DNA of 64,000 nt from Aeromonas allosaccharophila (GCF_000819685.1 NZ_CDBR01000082.1:1-64000); one strand, 5' to 3'. Shown: positions 35,876 through 44,414, counted from the first letter of the stretch. Numbers and translations are program-made. Notes: generated from the letters alone by a model not told the origin.

Positions 35876-37102
35876 ATGGCAAATGCTCCCTCCCGATTTC
35901 GCTTCACTCAAAAGGCCATTGAAGCGCTACCACCGAACCCACCCCATGCCAGATCAACAGAAGCCGAATACAGTGACACCCAGACCCCAGGCTTTAAATG
36001 TTTGGTAGGCAAAGGGGAAGGTTCCAAGAAATTCCTGCTGCGTTATCTCTGGCAAGGACGTAAACGGGCTATATCCATAGGCCGCTTCCCCGATGTAGAC
36101 CTGAACACGGCTAGAGAGATCGCCACAGACTATAAACGGCTGCTTTCGCAAGGCATCGACCCCAAGCAACAGAAGGAAGATAAGCGGCAGGAACTCACCC
36201 TGACCGAGTTGTTTGAACAACATTACTTCCCCTATGCCATGCACCACAAACGATCATGGCGGGATGATGCACAACGCTTTCGTGACCACTTAAAACCCGC
36301 CTTGGGATCACGGTTACTCTCGGAAATAAAACTGGAACAGGGCCAAGCCCTGCAAACCAACTTGCTGAGCAAGGTAAAGCCAGCCACCAACAACCGGATC
36401 ACCACCTTACTCAAAGCGATCCTGACTTGGAGCGTTCGGATGGGTTATCTGGAGCAACACCCAATGAGACATCTCAAGACCCTGACCGAGAACAACCAAC
36501 GTACCCGCTATCTGGACAAAGGGGAGATCAGGCGGCTGTTTATGGCTGCGGATATCGATGAAAACCGTTATGCCGGTCAGTACGTCAAACTGCTGTTGCT
36601 GACAGGGTTGCGTAAGGATGAGTTGAGGCTGGCCAAGTGGGAACACCTCGATCAATCCCAGCTAACCTTGTTCATCCCCCACACCAAGAATGGGAAAAGC
36701 CGGATCCTCCACCTCAACCATATGGCTATGCAGATCCTCAAGGAGACCCACCCCATTGAAGGAAACCCCTATCTGTTTCCAGGACAGAAACAGGGTCAGC
36801 CGCTCAACAACGTCACCAGACCATTTAACCGGATGCTCAAGCGAGCGAGGATTGAAGGGCCAGTATGCATCCATACCTGCCGCCACTCCGTTGCAGCCTT
36901 GATCGTCTCCAGTGGCGGAACCTTGTATGACGTACAGGCCCAGCTGGGCCATTCAAGCAGCCAATCCAGTCAACGGTATGCCCACCTACACGCCAGCAGA
37001 TTGCGCCATACCAGCGCGCAAGTGGCGAACTGTGTGGAACAGGCATTGCTTATCAACAGCGCGATAAACTCAGAGCCGCTTGGGTTGAAACGTGTGGGAT
37101 AA
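35876..37102 (+). CDS. int: Tyrosine recombinase (integrase) of the pipolin
   Basis: P4-like integrase of 408 residues: N-terminal DUF4102 arm-binding domain (1-100), SAM-like core-binding domain (105-195), catalytic domain (205-390). Catalytic residues are all visible: Arg 246 in TGLRKDEL, Lys 271, His 333 and Arg 336 in HTCRH, His 359 in LGHSS, Tyr 368 in RYAHL. I chose ATG 35876 (AGGAG eight bases upstream). It lies mid-element rather than at an end, as reported for other pipolins only in part. It should catalyse insertion in tRNA-Asn. Confidence 0.93.
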   Translation: MANAPSRFRFTQKAIEALPPNPPHARSTEAEYSDTQTPGFKCLVGKGEGSKKFLLRYLWQGRKRAISIGRFPDVDLNTAREIATDYKRLLSQGIDPKQQKEDKRQELTLTELFEQHYFPYAMHHKRSWRDDAQRFRDHLKPALGSRLLSEIKLEQGQALQTNLLSKVKPATNNRITTLLKAILTWSVRMGYLEQHPMRHLKTLTENNQRTRYLDKGEIRRLFMAADIDENRYAGQYVKLLLLTGLRKDELRLAKWEHLDQSQLTLFIPHTKNGKSRILHLNHMAMQILKETHPIEGNPYLFPGQKQGQPLNNVTRPFNRMLKRARIEGPVCIHTCRHSVAALIVSSGGTLYDVQAQLGHSSSQSSQRYAHLHASRLRHTSAQVANCVEQALLINSAINSEPLGLKRVG

Positions 37103-37937
37103 GAAAGGTGGCACGACACGAAGGCTGATGACATGAGGCGGGAGTGATCTCGCCTTACTTTTTTCTGATGGCATAGGGCTGCAGTTACGTGGGGTGCGCG
37201 GGGCCAATGCGCATGAAACAGCCTATCCTGCATTGGGTAGCGGCCAGAGGCTCGCTGCACCGTCAGACGATGACAAGGGTTAGACAGAAAATATGGGCTC
37301 TGCAGGCCAAACATATTTATAACAAGCAGCCCGGAGGGCGTGCCCCCACTCTAGCCAACAAGACAAGCTCGACTCAGAGACGCCGAGGAAACCAAGTAAG
37401 AGACCAAGACAGTCTGGCCACCAGAGAAGCCAGCGGACAACGCTGACAGAGAAGGCTGGAGAGGAGAAGTTTCCCCTTCCATTTGCTCCACATTTTTTCA
37501 CGCTGAAGCCGGATCAGGGGGGCAGAGCCCCAGATGAGGGCGGGTGGGGCTCACCCTCATCCCCAACGGGCATAACACACCACCCCACGGGCCCATGCCC
37601 CGCATGGACTCCCGAAATTCACATCGGCGCGTTTTCGGATTTTCGCGCAGTTTAACCGCCATTTTCAGCACCGTTCGTAGCCCTTTCGCATCTCGGGTGG
37701 GCTAAGGAAGTCATCTACAGAGGAATAGCAAGTTGGGCTCATTGCTTGCGTTTTCACAACGGCGGTCAGGTGCCTTTATCTATACCAACGGGCCTACCGA
37801 CACCGTTATTGGAGTAATGACGCAGGGAGGCAAATCTAGTACTAACACGATGGCGCAGATTCGGGGGATACGCGCAAGGTGAAAACTCGGGAAAGCAAGC
37901 ATATCAAGGGATGGTAGAGCGGGGTAATAACGTCGTT

Positions 37938-37985
37938 GGGGATGGAGAGCGGATCACACGCCCCATCGTAGCGCTCTCCATCCCC
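37938..37985. repeat. 14-bp perfect inverted repeat
   Basis: GGGGATGGAGAGCG (37938-37951) pairs with 37972-37985 around 20 bases that include CCCCATC. Confidence 0.85.
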
Positions 37986-38448
37986 TGCCATGTTGCCTAT
38001 ACGGTTATCTGGAGTATGACCATGAAGTTAATCTGCGATGGGGGGCTCCGATGATGCTCACGTCGTTCTCTGGAATTGGAACATCCCGCTCGCGCAGCCA
38101 CCAAGATCCATCAGTCGCTCATGATAGGGACGGTGCGGTGGATCTGCACCATCCCCAACAGCACTACTACACCATGGCAGCAGTTCTTATCAGACGCGGT
38201 TTCCCCAGTTTGAGTCGTGCGCAGGACATCGGAATTGCTCTGGGGGCTCGGCTCCATTGCAGATCTGATCAGCTGCTGGTCGCGAACTCTTCTTCTTGTC
38301 TCGTCTTCGTTGCCATTTATTAGCGCTGTTTTTTTAGGCTCCGCACCCTGCTTGGATCGCTGGCCGTTTTGGTGAACCCGTTCACCGTACCTGGCACTCC
38401 TCTAGTTTAAGACCCCGAAAAGAACAACATATCTATAAGGACGAGTGA

Positions 38449-38563
38449 ATTGAGTTGGCGCGATCAACAGGATTGAACGGCCATTAATAGCACCGCTGAA
38501 GTCTGCGGGATTGAACGGCTATTTGCAGATCCGACGCAAACCGCCTGAATTGAACGGCTATTT
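38449..38563. repeat. Iteron-like direct repeats before the polymerase region
   Basis: ATTGAACGGC(C/T)ATT(A/T) begins at 38472, 38510 and 38549, spaced 38 and 39 bases; a degenerate copy ATTGAGTTGGC begins at 38449. Regular spacing is like iterons of a replication origin or operator repeats. Confidence 0.75.
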
Positions 38564-38636
38564 GACTCGTCCCCCCCCTTCCCGAGCTTGTGCTCGGGTC
38601 CCGATGAAACTTAAACACTTAATTGAGGAATCTACT

Positions 38637-38834
38637 ATGGCCAAGCCATCGTTCATCACCCTGCCCACTGGCGACGCAGTCTTGATCTCTTTGATCGGAT
38701 CTTGCGCCCATTATCCCGACCACGGCGTCATGCTGCTGAATACCAAAGGCGAAAAGCTGTTATGGGTCTCGGAGGCGGACAACCAAACCGCTAAGGCGAT
38801 CCGTGACGATATCGTATCCAAGATGACCGCCTAA
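38637..38834 (+). CDS. Small protein upstream of piPolB
   Basis: 65 residues, no family recognised. Start 38637 has GAGGAA seven bases before it; an in-frame upstream extension only translates the iterons. It lies between the iterons and a strong terminator that precedes the polymerase gene. It could be a copy-number or antitermination factor; this is a guess from position. Confidence 0.65.
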   Translation: MAKPSFITLPTGDAVLISLIGSCAHYPDHGVMLLNTKGEKLLWVSEADNQTAKAIRDDIVSKMTA

Positions 38835-38854
38835 AAACAGCGTCACCCCTAAGC

Positions 38855-38885
38855 AAGGCTCCTCTCACTGAGGAGCCTTTTTTTT
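38855..38885 (+). terminator. Strong terminator 23 bases before piPolB
   Basis: AAGGCTCCTC (38855-38864), loop TCACT, matching arm to 38879, and eight T. Only 22 bases separate the T run from the polymerase ATG. Confidence 0.93.
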
Positions 38886-38907
38886 ACGTCAAAAATTTGG
38901 AGTTTAT

Positions 38908-41646
38908 ATGAAAAGTGAACACAAAATGCCTCTTGAAAGGGTACCGCTCCCGTACACCCCCTCATTCCTCGCTGAATCAATAACCCAGCTTTTCATGCTA
39001 GATCCCCCCGATCTCCGTGAACTGATGACTCCGCCTCCCTCGGGCGATGCCGCCCCCGACCTTACCGACCTGTTCACCCCGCCGAACCCGTTCGCGCTGA
39101 TGAAAACTCCCGGCTCTGCAACGCGTCCCCTTGACCTCGCTCCCGTTACCTTAGCTGACGGTGCCGATCTTTATGTGGGACTCGATGCCGAGTGGGTAGC
39201 CGACGGCAACAGAAACCAAGTGCTGTCTTATCAAACCTATTGCATCAACGAGGACGGTACGGAGTTAGGCAAGATTTACTATCCCGATGCTGGCAAGCGC
39301 TTCGGCTTTGAGGATTTGATCTCCATGATGGTCGAGGATTGCCGTGCTGCTGGAGTGATTAAAGAATGGCCGAGAAAAATCATCGTGGTTGCTCATTTCC
39401 TTCGCGCCGATTTGAGTACTTTTCAGTCCTTCTGGAAGATGAAGACTCGCGTCAATGGACAGGGTGGCAGTGTGGTGGGTCGAGTGCTCACTGACAGCGG
39501 CTATGGCGTCGATGAGACTACGGTGCGTTCCCGTAAGGCGAGCCCTGCCCCGATACTTCTGAAGGACAAACACCGGAAACCGCAGAAGTCGATTATTCAA
39601 TTCGTCGACACCTTGTTTCTGGCTCCCAACAAGTCACCGCTGTCAGCGCTCGGTGACATGCTGGGGCTGCCCAAGGTTGAGATCCCCGCAGGTTACAGCA
39701 TTGAACGCATGAATGAGCTACTGGCTGGTGACAAGGTGGCTTACGAGCGATATGCCCTTCGAGATGCTGAGTTAGCTGTGAAGTATGCCCTCAAGGTGCA
39801 AGACTACTTGGCGCATGAGTTTAAGCTCACTGCCTTACCTCGTTCACTCGGCGCTGTTGGGGTCAATGTGTTCCGCCGCTTGTTGGCTGAACACGGCATT
39901 GATGACATGGCATCGTTCGGTATGCGGAGCGTGTCTCATGTAGAGTGGAACGCTCGTAACGGTAAGGTGACCACCAAGCGCAACAAGCGGTCTAACCCTT
40001 CGAGATGCTTGTTCGAGACGTTGGCTATTGATTGTTACATGGGTGGCCGCAATGAGTCTTTCATGGTGGGACCCACCATCGAAGGCCACTGGTATGACTG
40101 GGATTTGAAGGGAGCGTATACAACTGGGCTTTGTGATTTGCTGGTGCCCGACTACGCCAAGGCTTACATGACCGACAATCCCAATGCTTTTGTTGGACAT
40201 GTAATGGGCTTTGCTTACGTGACGTTTAAATTCCCTGCTGTCACCCGCTATCCGTGCATACCGGTGCGTTCTGAACAATATGGCCTGCGTTTTCCTCTTG
40301 AAGGTGACGCCTATGTCACTGCGCCTGAAATTGAGCTTGCTTTGGCTATGGGAGCGACAATCGAAATCAAACATGGGGTCATCGTCCCTTGGGTAGTGAA
40401 CAGCCCCCGCCTGTTCGAGTCGTTCACCAGTATGATCCAGAAGCGACGCAAAGCCCTCCCCAAGAAGAGTCTGGAAGAGGTTATGATCAAGGAGATTGGA
40501 AACAGCCTTTACGGAAAATTGGCCCAGGGGCTAAGCGATAAGACTGCGTTCGATACTGCTACCGGTTTGAGCAAGAAGATTGGGTCCTCGGCTGTGACTA
40601 ATCCATACATGGCGGCTCATACAACGGGCCTGATCCGGGCTGTGTGTGGCGAGCTGCTTCACCGGATCCCCTTACATCGCACGGTGGTATCGGTCACTAC
40701 CGATGGTTTCCTCACTGATGCCCCTTTGGAGGAGCTCGACCAGACTGGGCCTCTGTGTCGTCGTTATCAGGCGCTGTGTCAGCAGTTGCATGGTGATGAG
40801 AGTGGCGACCCCGTGCCGATGCTGGAACTGAAGCACCATGCTCGCCAGATTGTGTCTATCAAAACGCGGGGACAATGCACCGCTATCCAAGGTGATACGC
40901 CCCCTGTGCTGGCTAAAGCTGGCGTTAAGTGTGCGGGAACGACAGAGGAGCAGAACGAATGGATCATGCGGCTCTACCTTGACCGTGAGCCAGGACAGAA
41001 GATCGACGCCAGTCACCTGATCTCGCTTCGGGAGCAGTGGCTGACGGAAAGCGATCTGATCGAAATACAGAAGAAGATCAGGCTGAGTTATGAGTTCGAC
41101 CAGAAGCGGCAGCTGGTGAACCCACGGATGGTTGAGGTTGCCGGTGAAACGCACATCGCTTGCGATACGGTGCCTTGGGACGATGCTGGCATGGCGGATC
41201 ATTGCCGTGCCCGTTTCGATGGGTGGCGAGAGGACAACTGCCTCAAGACCCTGGAGGACTGGGCTAGTTGGGAGGACTACTACGAATCTGCGCTGGCCCT
41301 GCAAGGTTCCACGATGCGGATCCGAGAGGATGGTTCGCTGGGCATCTTGACCCGGATCCTGACCCGTTCACTGGTGCAGAAATCGTGGTACGACCATACG
41401 ATGACTTATGGCGAGATTTCGGCGTTGCTGACATCGGTGGGCTTGCCCGTTACGGTTGACACCTGCAAGAACAGCAAGCGGGCCGCTCTGCCAGAGAATG
41501 TCGTGCCTGTTACTGGCGAGGTGCTGCGGGTGTTGGCTCTGCTGCTACGACAAGTCCCTGAATACCCCCTTGAGCCTTTATTCAAGCCCGAGCGTCTTGA
41601 TGAAGTTAAAAGTCGTCTGAATTCTATGGAGATATCACATGCCTGA
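38908..41646 (+). CDS. Primer-independent family B DNA polymerase (piPolB)
   Basis: 912 residues. Exonuclease motifs: Exo I LDAEW (Asp 93, Glu 95), Exo II HFLRADLS (163-170), Exo III YALRD (282-286), so proofreading should be intact. Polymerase motifs: YMGG (377-380), motif A DLKGAYTTG from Asp 399, motif B KEIGNSLYG (528-536), motif C TTDG (597-600) and KTRG (652-655) where other B polymerases have KxY. TTDG and KTRG are the marks I know for piPolB, which starts DNA synthesis without a primer. No terminal-protein domain is seen. The ATG has TTGGAG upstream. The 130-codon gene that follows overlaps it by eight bases. Confidence 0.92.
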   Translation: MKSEHKMPLERVPLPYTPSFLAESITQLFMLDPPDLRELMTPPPSGDAAPDLTDLFTPPNPFALMKTPGSATRPLDLAPVTLADGADLYVGLDAEWVADGNRNQVLSYQTYCINEDGTELGKIYYPDAGKRFGFEDLISMMVEDCRAAGVIKEWPRKIIVVAHFLRADLSTFQSFWKMKTRVNGQGGSVVGRVLTDSGYGVDETTVRSRKASPAPILLKDKHRKPQKSIIQFVDTLFLAPNKSPLSALGDMLGLPKVEIPAGYSIERMNELLAGDKVAYERYALRDAELAVKYALKVQDYLAHEFKLTALPRSLGAVGVNVFRRLLAEHGIDDMASFGMRSVSHVEWNARNGKVTTKRNKRSNPSRCLFETLAIDCYMGGRNESFMVGPTIEGHWYDWDLKGAYTTGLCDLLVPDYAKAYMTDNPNAFVGHVMGFAYVTFKFPAVTRYPCIPVRSEQYGLRFPLEGDAYVTAPEIELALAMGATIEIKHGVIVPWVVNSPRLFESFTSMIQKRRKALPKKSLEEVMIKEIGNSLYGKLAQGLSDKTAFDTATGLSKKIGSSAVTNPYMAAHTTGLIRAVCGELLHRIPLHRTVVSVTTDGFLTDAPLEELDQTGPLCRRYQALCQQLHGDESGDPVPMLELKHHARQIVSIKTRGQCTAIQGDTPPVLAKAGVKCAGTTEEQNEWIMRLYLDREPGQKIDASHLISLREQWLTESDLIEIQKKIRLSYEFDQKRQLVNPRMVEVAGETHIACDTVPWDDAGMADHCRARFDGWREDNCLKTLEDWASWEDYYESALALQGSTMRIREDGSLGILTRILTRSLVQKSWYDHTMTYGEISALLTSVGLPVTVDTCKNSKRAALPENVVPVTGEVLRVLALLLRQVPEYPLEPLFKPERLDEVKSRLNSMEISHA

Positions 41647-42031
41647 ACAACAATATGGCCGTCAAATTCTTGCGGAGGCCCATTATCTTAGCTCCGCCAT
41701 GAAGGCTCGTAAACCCAAGTACGGGAGTCGCGAGCTCCCCTACTTGATAAAACAGTATATGCCTAGCTTGGCCCAAACGCCCCAGTTCGAGCGTCAACTA
41801 TTCTCCCTGATTGCGCAGACTCCTGACTGGGGGCGTAATCAGTTTCTCTACAGGGTTTTTGAGTTGATTGGGCAGCATTTTGGGGTTGCTGTGCCAGATA
41901 GGCTAAGAGCTGCGCCGAGGGTGACCCGACTGGATGCACTTGCCGATGCAGTTGAAGATCGAAAGCTGCAGATAGAGGCTGATAACGAGGATTTTCGGTT
42001 GGAGATGATGGCTGATGAGCAACGGCCATGA
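41639..42031 (+). CDS. Hypothetical partner of piPolB
   Basis: 130 residues, mostly helical, basic N-terminal half and acidic tail; not recognised. Its ATG lies eight bases inside the end of the polymerase gene, which implies translational coupling and perhaps a joint role such as template binding or processivity. Confidence 0.78.
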   Translation: MPEQQYGRQILAEAHYLSSAMKARKPKYGSRELPYLIKQYMPSLAQTPQFERQLFSLIAQTPDWGRNQFLYRVFELIGQHFGVAVPDRLRAAPRVTRLDALADAVEDRKLQIEADNEDFRLEMMADEQRP

Positions 42032-42059
42032 GATGATTAATTAATCGGTATCATATGAC

Positions 42060-42092
42060 AACGCCGTAGCCCATAGCTGCGGCGTTTTTTTT
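42060..42092 (+). terminator. Terminator of the piPolB operon
   Basis: AACGCCGTAGC (42060-42070) pairs with 42076-42086 with one G-T pair, followed by eight T. Confidence 0.93.
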
Positions 42093-42138
42093 CTAGCGAT
42101 TCAGTTTGCAAGCTACCTGATTCTGCATGTCTTTCTGA

Positions 42139-42167
42139 TTGACTTTTATTAGATAGATTACTATTAT
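42139..42167 (+). promoter_or_regulatory. Element-supplied promoter for the restored tRNA-Asn
   Basis: TTGACT, 17-base spacer, TATTAT, then CGCCCCGTCTTAACGAGAC, nearly the same leader as the host tRNA operon. The promoter core itself differs from the host one at 28821. Confidence 0.88.
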
Positions 42168-42194
42168 CCGCCCCGTCTTAACGAGACAGGCAAT

Positions 42195-42269
42195 TCCTCC
42201 TTTGTTCAGTCGGTAGAACGGCGAACATCCAATCCGTAGATAACGGGTTAAAGTCCTTGGGAGGAGCCA
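42195..42269 (+). pseudogene. Degenerate tRNA-Asn carried by the pipolin
   Basis: 75 nt aligned to tRNA-Asn. The acceptor stem, D arm and CCA are kept, but the anticodon loop is CATCCAA (A at position 33 where U is universal, no GTT) and the T loop reads TTAAAGT with a broken stem. It cannot act as tRNA-Asn but could still be cut by RNase P and so free the next tRNA. Confidence 0.85.
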
Positions 42270-42273
42270 CTTT

Positions 42274-42349
42274 TCCCTCGTAGTTCAGTCGGTAGAACGG
42301 CGGACTGTTAATCCGTATGTCACAGGTTCAAGTCCTGTCGAGGGAGCCA
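42274..42349 (+). tRNA. tRNA-Asn (anticodon GTT), restored at the right junction
   Basis: 76 nt with encoded CCA; TCCCTCG pairs with CGAGGGA, T arm CAGG-TTCAAGT-CCTG. Its 5' 66 bases come from the element side and its 3' end from the host. Confidence 0.96.
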
Positions 42350-42355
42350 AATTCT

Positions 42356-42383
42356 AAAGCCCAGCCTTTTGGCTGGGCTTTTT
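42356..42383 (+). terminator. Host terminator of the tRNA-Asn operon
   Basis: AAAGCCCAGCC, TTTT loop, GGCTGGGCTTT, with T to 42383. Confidence 0.92.
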
Positions 42384-42516
42384 CGTATCTGCTGTTCGCC
42401 CCCTTCCCTGCCACGCGCTCCCCTCAAATGTCCTCTGCCATAACGTCTCTTGTCGGCATGCGATGACCAGCCTGCACACAGCTTGAATTGTCTATTGCGC
42501 GCCACCCCATCAACAA

Positions 42517-42537
42517 GGGGCTGGATTGACCAGCCCC
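42517..42537 (-). terminator. Terminator of the DUF2860 gene
   Basis: GGGGCTGG (42517-42524), 5-nt loop, CCAGCCCC (42530-42537), followed on the minus strand by TTGTTG. Confidence 0.65.
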
Positions 42538-42573
42538 AGTGTGTGCACCTCATCTCGCTGCCGGATGCCGGGA

Positions 42574-42651
42574 TCAGAAGCGGTAGAGCAGGCCCGTGGT
42601 CATGCTGGTGGAGCGAATGTCGTAAAAGTCGATCCCGGAGTCTGCATTGGC
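42574..42651 (-). pseudogene. In-frame C-terminal end cut off by a stop codon
   Basis: Directly after the TAA at 42652-42654 the same frame continues for 25 codons (GIDFYDIRSTSMTTGLLYRF at the end) to a TGA at 42574-42576. It ends in Phe preceded by alternating aromatic residues, the usual last strand of an outer-membrane barrel. Confidence 0.8.
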
Positions 42652-43563
42652 TTAGCTGGCGCTGAGGAGTGCAGAGAGCGGTACGATGCCAAACAGCTGG
42701 TGCCAGAAGAGGGTGGCATCAATGGCCATGTCGCGGCTGTCGGCACACTGGCCAAACAGCGGGTTGGCCTCGTCATAGTCGCGTTTGCCCAGATAGAGGT
42801 TGCTGACAAACGACCAGCGGGGCGAGGTTTTGGCGTAGGTGAGCTGCAACCCCTTGCTCACATAAGACTCGGCACTGCCCGCCAGATCCGCCTTCTGGTA
42901 GCGCAATGCCGGCTCGAGGAACTGATCGTCTGCCAGCCGGAACTGGTAGGAGAGTTCGGCGGTGTTGACCCGGCCATTGCGATCCAGCATCCCCATCACC
43001 GCACGGCAATATTGCTCGCCACTGGACTCCTCATCCACCTTGACGTCGCGGCTGGTGACGCTGCCACTGAGCGCACTGCGCCAGATGTTGTCCCATGCCA
43101 GACGGGCACCGTGGGAGCGCACCTCGCTCTCCTGACGTGCCACCCCCACCGCAAAGGGATCGCGCCACACCTTGACCGGGGTGGCATTGAACACCAGCGA
43201 ACCGGCCACGATCCCCTTGTCACCCAGCTGCTGGCGCAGCCCGAACTGCTGGGTGCCGTCGCCGCGAATGGCATCCTGAATGAGGTTGCCCAAGAATAAC
43301 TGACTGCCGGTGGAGGCAAAGGTGTAGCGCAGATCCCCGTTGATCGCCGGTGCAACATTGTGTTGCTTTACCGCCGCCCCCAGTGCGTCAATCCGCTCGC
43401 TACCTGCACTTCCCGTGGCAAAATTGGACCTGGTCTCGCCAACGCTGGCCCCTGCCAGCACACTGCCGGAAAAACCAGATTCCCCGGGAATTGCCCCCAG
43501 ATCTTGCGCCTGAACCCCGCTTGCAACCAGTACACCCATACCCAATAGCAGACCAATACGCAT
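42652..43563 (-). CDS. DUF2860-type outer-membrane protein, truncated
   Basis: Signal peptide (MRIGLLLGMGVLVASGVQA) and a predicted beta-barrel of about 300 residues with alternating aromatic positions. The domain is known mainly from Vibrio and Aeromonas, function unknown. A TAA ends it 26 codons before the natural end, removing the C-terminal strand with the terminal Phe that the BAM complex recognises. CAA-to-TAA would be one change. The protein is probably not inserted unless the stop is read through. Confidence 0.8.
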   Translation of the reverse strand: MRIGLLLGMGVLVASGVQAQDLGAIPGESGFSGSVLAGASVGETRSNFATGSAGSERIDALGAAVKQHNVAPAINGDLRYTFASTGSQLFLGNLIQDAIRGDGTQQFGLRQQLGDKGIVAGSLVFNATPVKVWRDPFAVGVARQESEVRSHGARLAWDNIWRSALSGSVTSRDVKVDEESSGEQYCRAVMGMLDRNGRVNTAELSYQFRLADDQFLEPALRYQKADLAGSAESYVSKGLQLTYAKTSPRWSFVSNLYLGKRDYDEANPLFGQCADSRDMAIDATLFWHQLFGIVPLSALLSAS

Positions 43564-43839
43564 CGCAACACTCCTGGCAAGCGGCCACTAACGGTGGCCT
43601 AGCCTGATAAATAGGAGGGAGGCTATCGCCCCCGGAATCGAGAAGCGGCATGTTACGGCAGGGAAAAATCATAAATAAGACGGCGGGATGCGGTTTTATT
43701 TTTTATGATGGCTTTTTATTTTTTTATAGGCGCAAGCAGGGGGCGACCCGGCATAATGAGTCCCCACAGTGGTACAACGCTGCGGGCTGCTCGCGTCATA
43801 CTCACTCTATTTACCCCTGTTCCCAACATCGGAGTTTTC

Positions 43840-44325
43840 ATGCGTCGATTCAATTTCATGCTCAATGGCAGCCGATTGATGATGTTCCCCTTCTACGTCT
43901 GCATTCTGGTGTGCGTGGCCCTGCTGATGGTGAAGTTTGCCATGCAGCTCTATCTGCTCTGCATCAACATCATCGAGATCCCCTACATGGACCTCATCAC
44001 CGGCGTGCTGACACTGGTGGACTTCGTGCTGGTAGCCCAGATGCTGATCCTGGTGGCAGTCTGCGGCTATGTGCAATTTATCCAGACTCAGGAGCAGCGC
44101 GAGGCTATCGGCGACAACTGGCTCAGCAAGATCAACTTTGCCTCCCTCAAGCTCATCGTCATCAACTCGCTGGTCACCATCGCCGGGGTCGAGGTGCTCA
44201 AGGCATTTCTCGAAGATGGCATCACCAATGAGGTGGAGATGAAGTGGTCCGTGGTGGTGTTTCTCGCCTTCTCGCTGGCCGCGCTCATCTATGCGGTGAC
44301 CGAGCGGATGGCGGATCACAAATAG
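43840..44325 (+). CDS. YqhA-family inner-membrane protein (UPF0114)
   Basis: 161 residues with four membrane helices. MRRFNFMLNGSRLMMFPFYVCI and LSKINFASLKLIVINSLVTI are family marks. Start 43840 has GGAG before it; the frame is open to 43705. Role unknown. Single gene. Confidence 0.9.
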   Translation: MRRFNFMLNGSRLMMFPFYVCILVCVALLMVKFAMQLYLLCINIIEIPYMDLITGVLTLVDFVLVAQMLILVAVCGYVQFIQTQEQREAIGDNWLSKINFASLKLIVINSLVTIAGVEVLKAFLEDGITNEVEMKWSVVVFLAFSLAALIYAVTERMADHK

Positions 44326-44376
44326 TCGGGCTTGATCACTGTGCTTGTTCAGCCTTGATTCACCAGCAATACAATT

Positions 44377-44395
44377 GATAACACTTTTCATTACT
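44377..44395. promoter_or_regulatory. Possible Fur box upstream of the cytochrome-FTR1 operon
   Basis: GATAACACTTTTCATTACT matches the 19-bp Fur consensus at about 12 positions, including GATAA and CATTA. An iron-uptake operon follows. Confidence 0.4.
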
Positions 44396-44414
44396 CTTAC
44401 TGCGTTATAAACTT

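Larger units (their letters stand above)
37103..38636. other. Long structured non-coding region
   Basis: About 1.5 kb without a gene I can support; short open frames (for example 37189-37446, 38051-38323) have no family likeness or good ribosome site. It contains a 14-bp inverted repeat (37938-37985), further complementary GATGGGG/CCCCATC segments, a CCCGAGC hairpin (38581-38598) and three to four iteron-like repeats. Replication origin, structured RNA or decayed genes are the options. Confidence 0.6.
29023..42339. mobile_element. Pipolin integrated in tRNA-Asn, about 13.3 kb
   Basis: Bounded by the 3' part of tRNA-Asn: the left copy ends at 29022, the right at 42339. A direct repeat of about 170 bases (28851-29022 and 42169-42339) surrounds it because the element carries the host leader and a degenerate upstream tRNA. 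It holds a piPolB-type DNA polymerase, a tyrosine recombinase, defence-like cargo and several repeat families. The left 4.7 kb is strongly AT-rich compared with the host, the rest nearer to it, so it is a mosaic. Integrated self-replicating elements of this kind, pipolins, are known to sit in tRNA genes; that identification comes from the polymerase motifs. Confidence 0.88.

Noticed and set aside
35876..37102. Integrase as the sign of a separate prophage or P4-like satellite
   Set aside because: No phage structural, primase or packaging genes nearby, and only one pair of tRNA-Asn junctions encloses it with piPolB.
37938..37985. Retron-type non-coding RNA
   Set aside because: Inverted repeat present, but no reverse transcriptase anywhere in the element.
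38051..38323. 90-codon frame in the long non-coding region
   Set aside because: No ribosome site, odd composition and no recognised domain.
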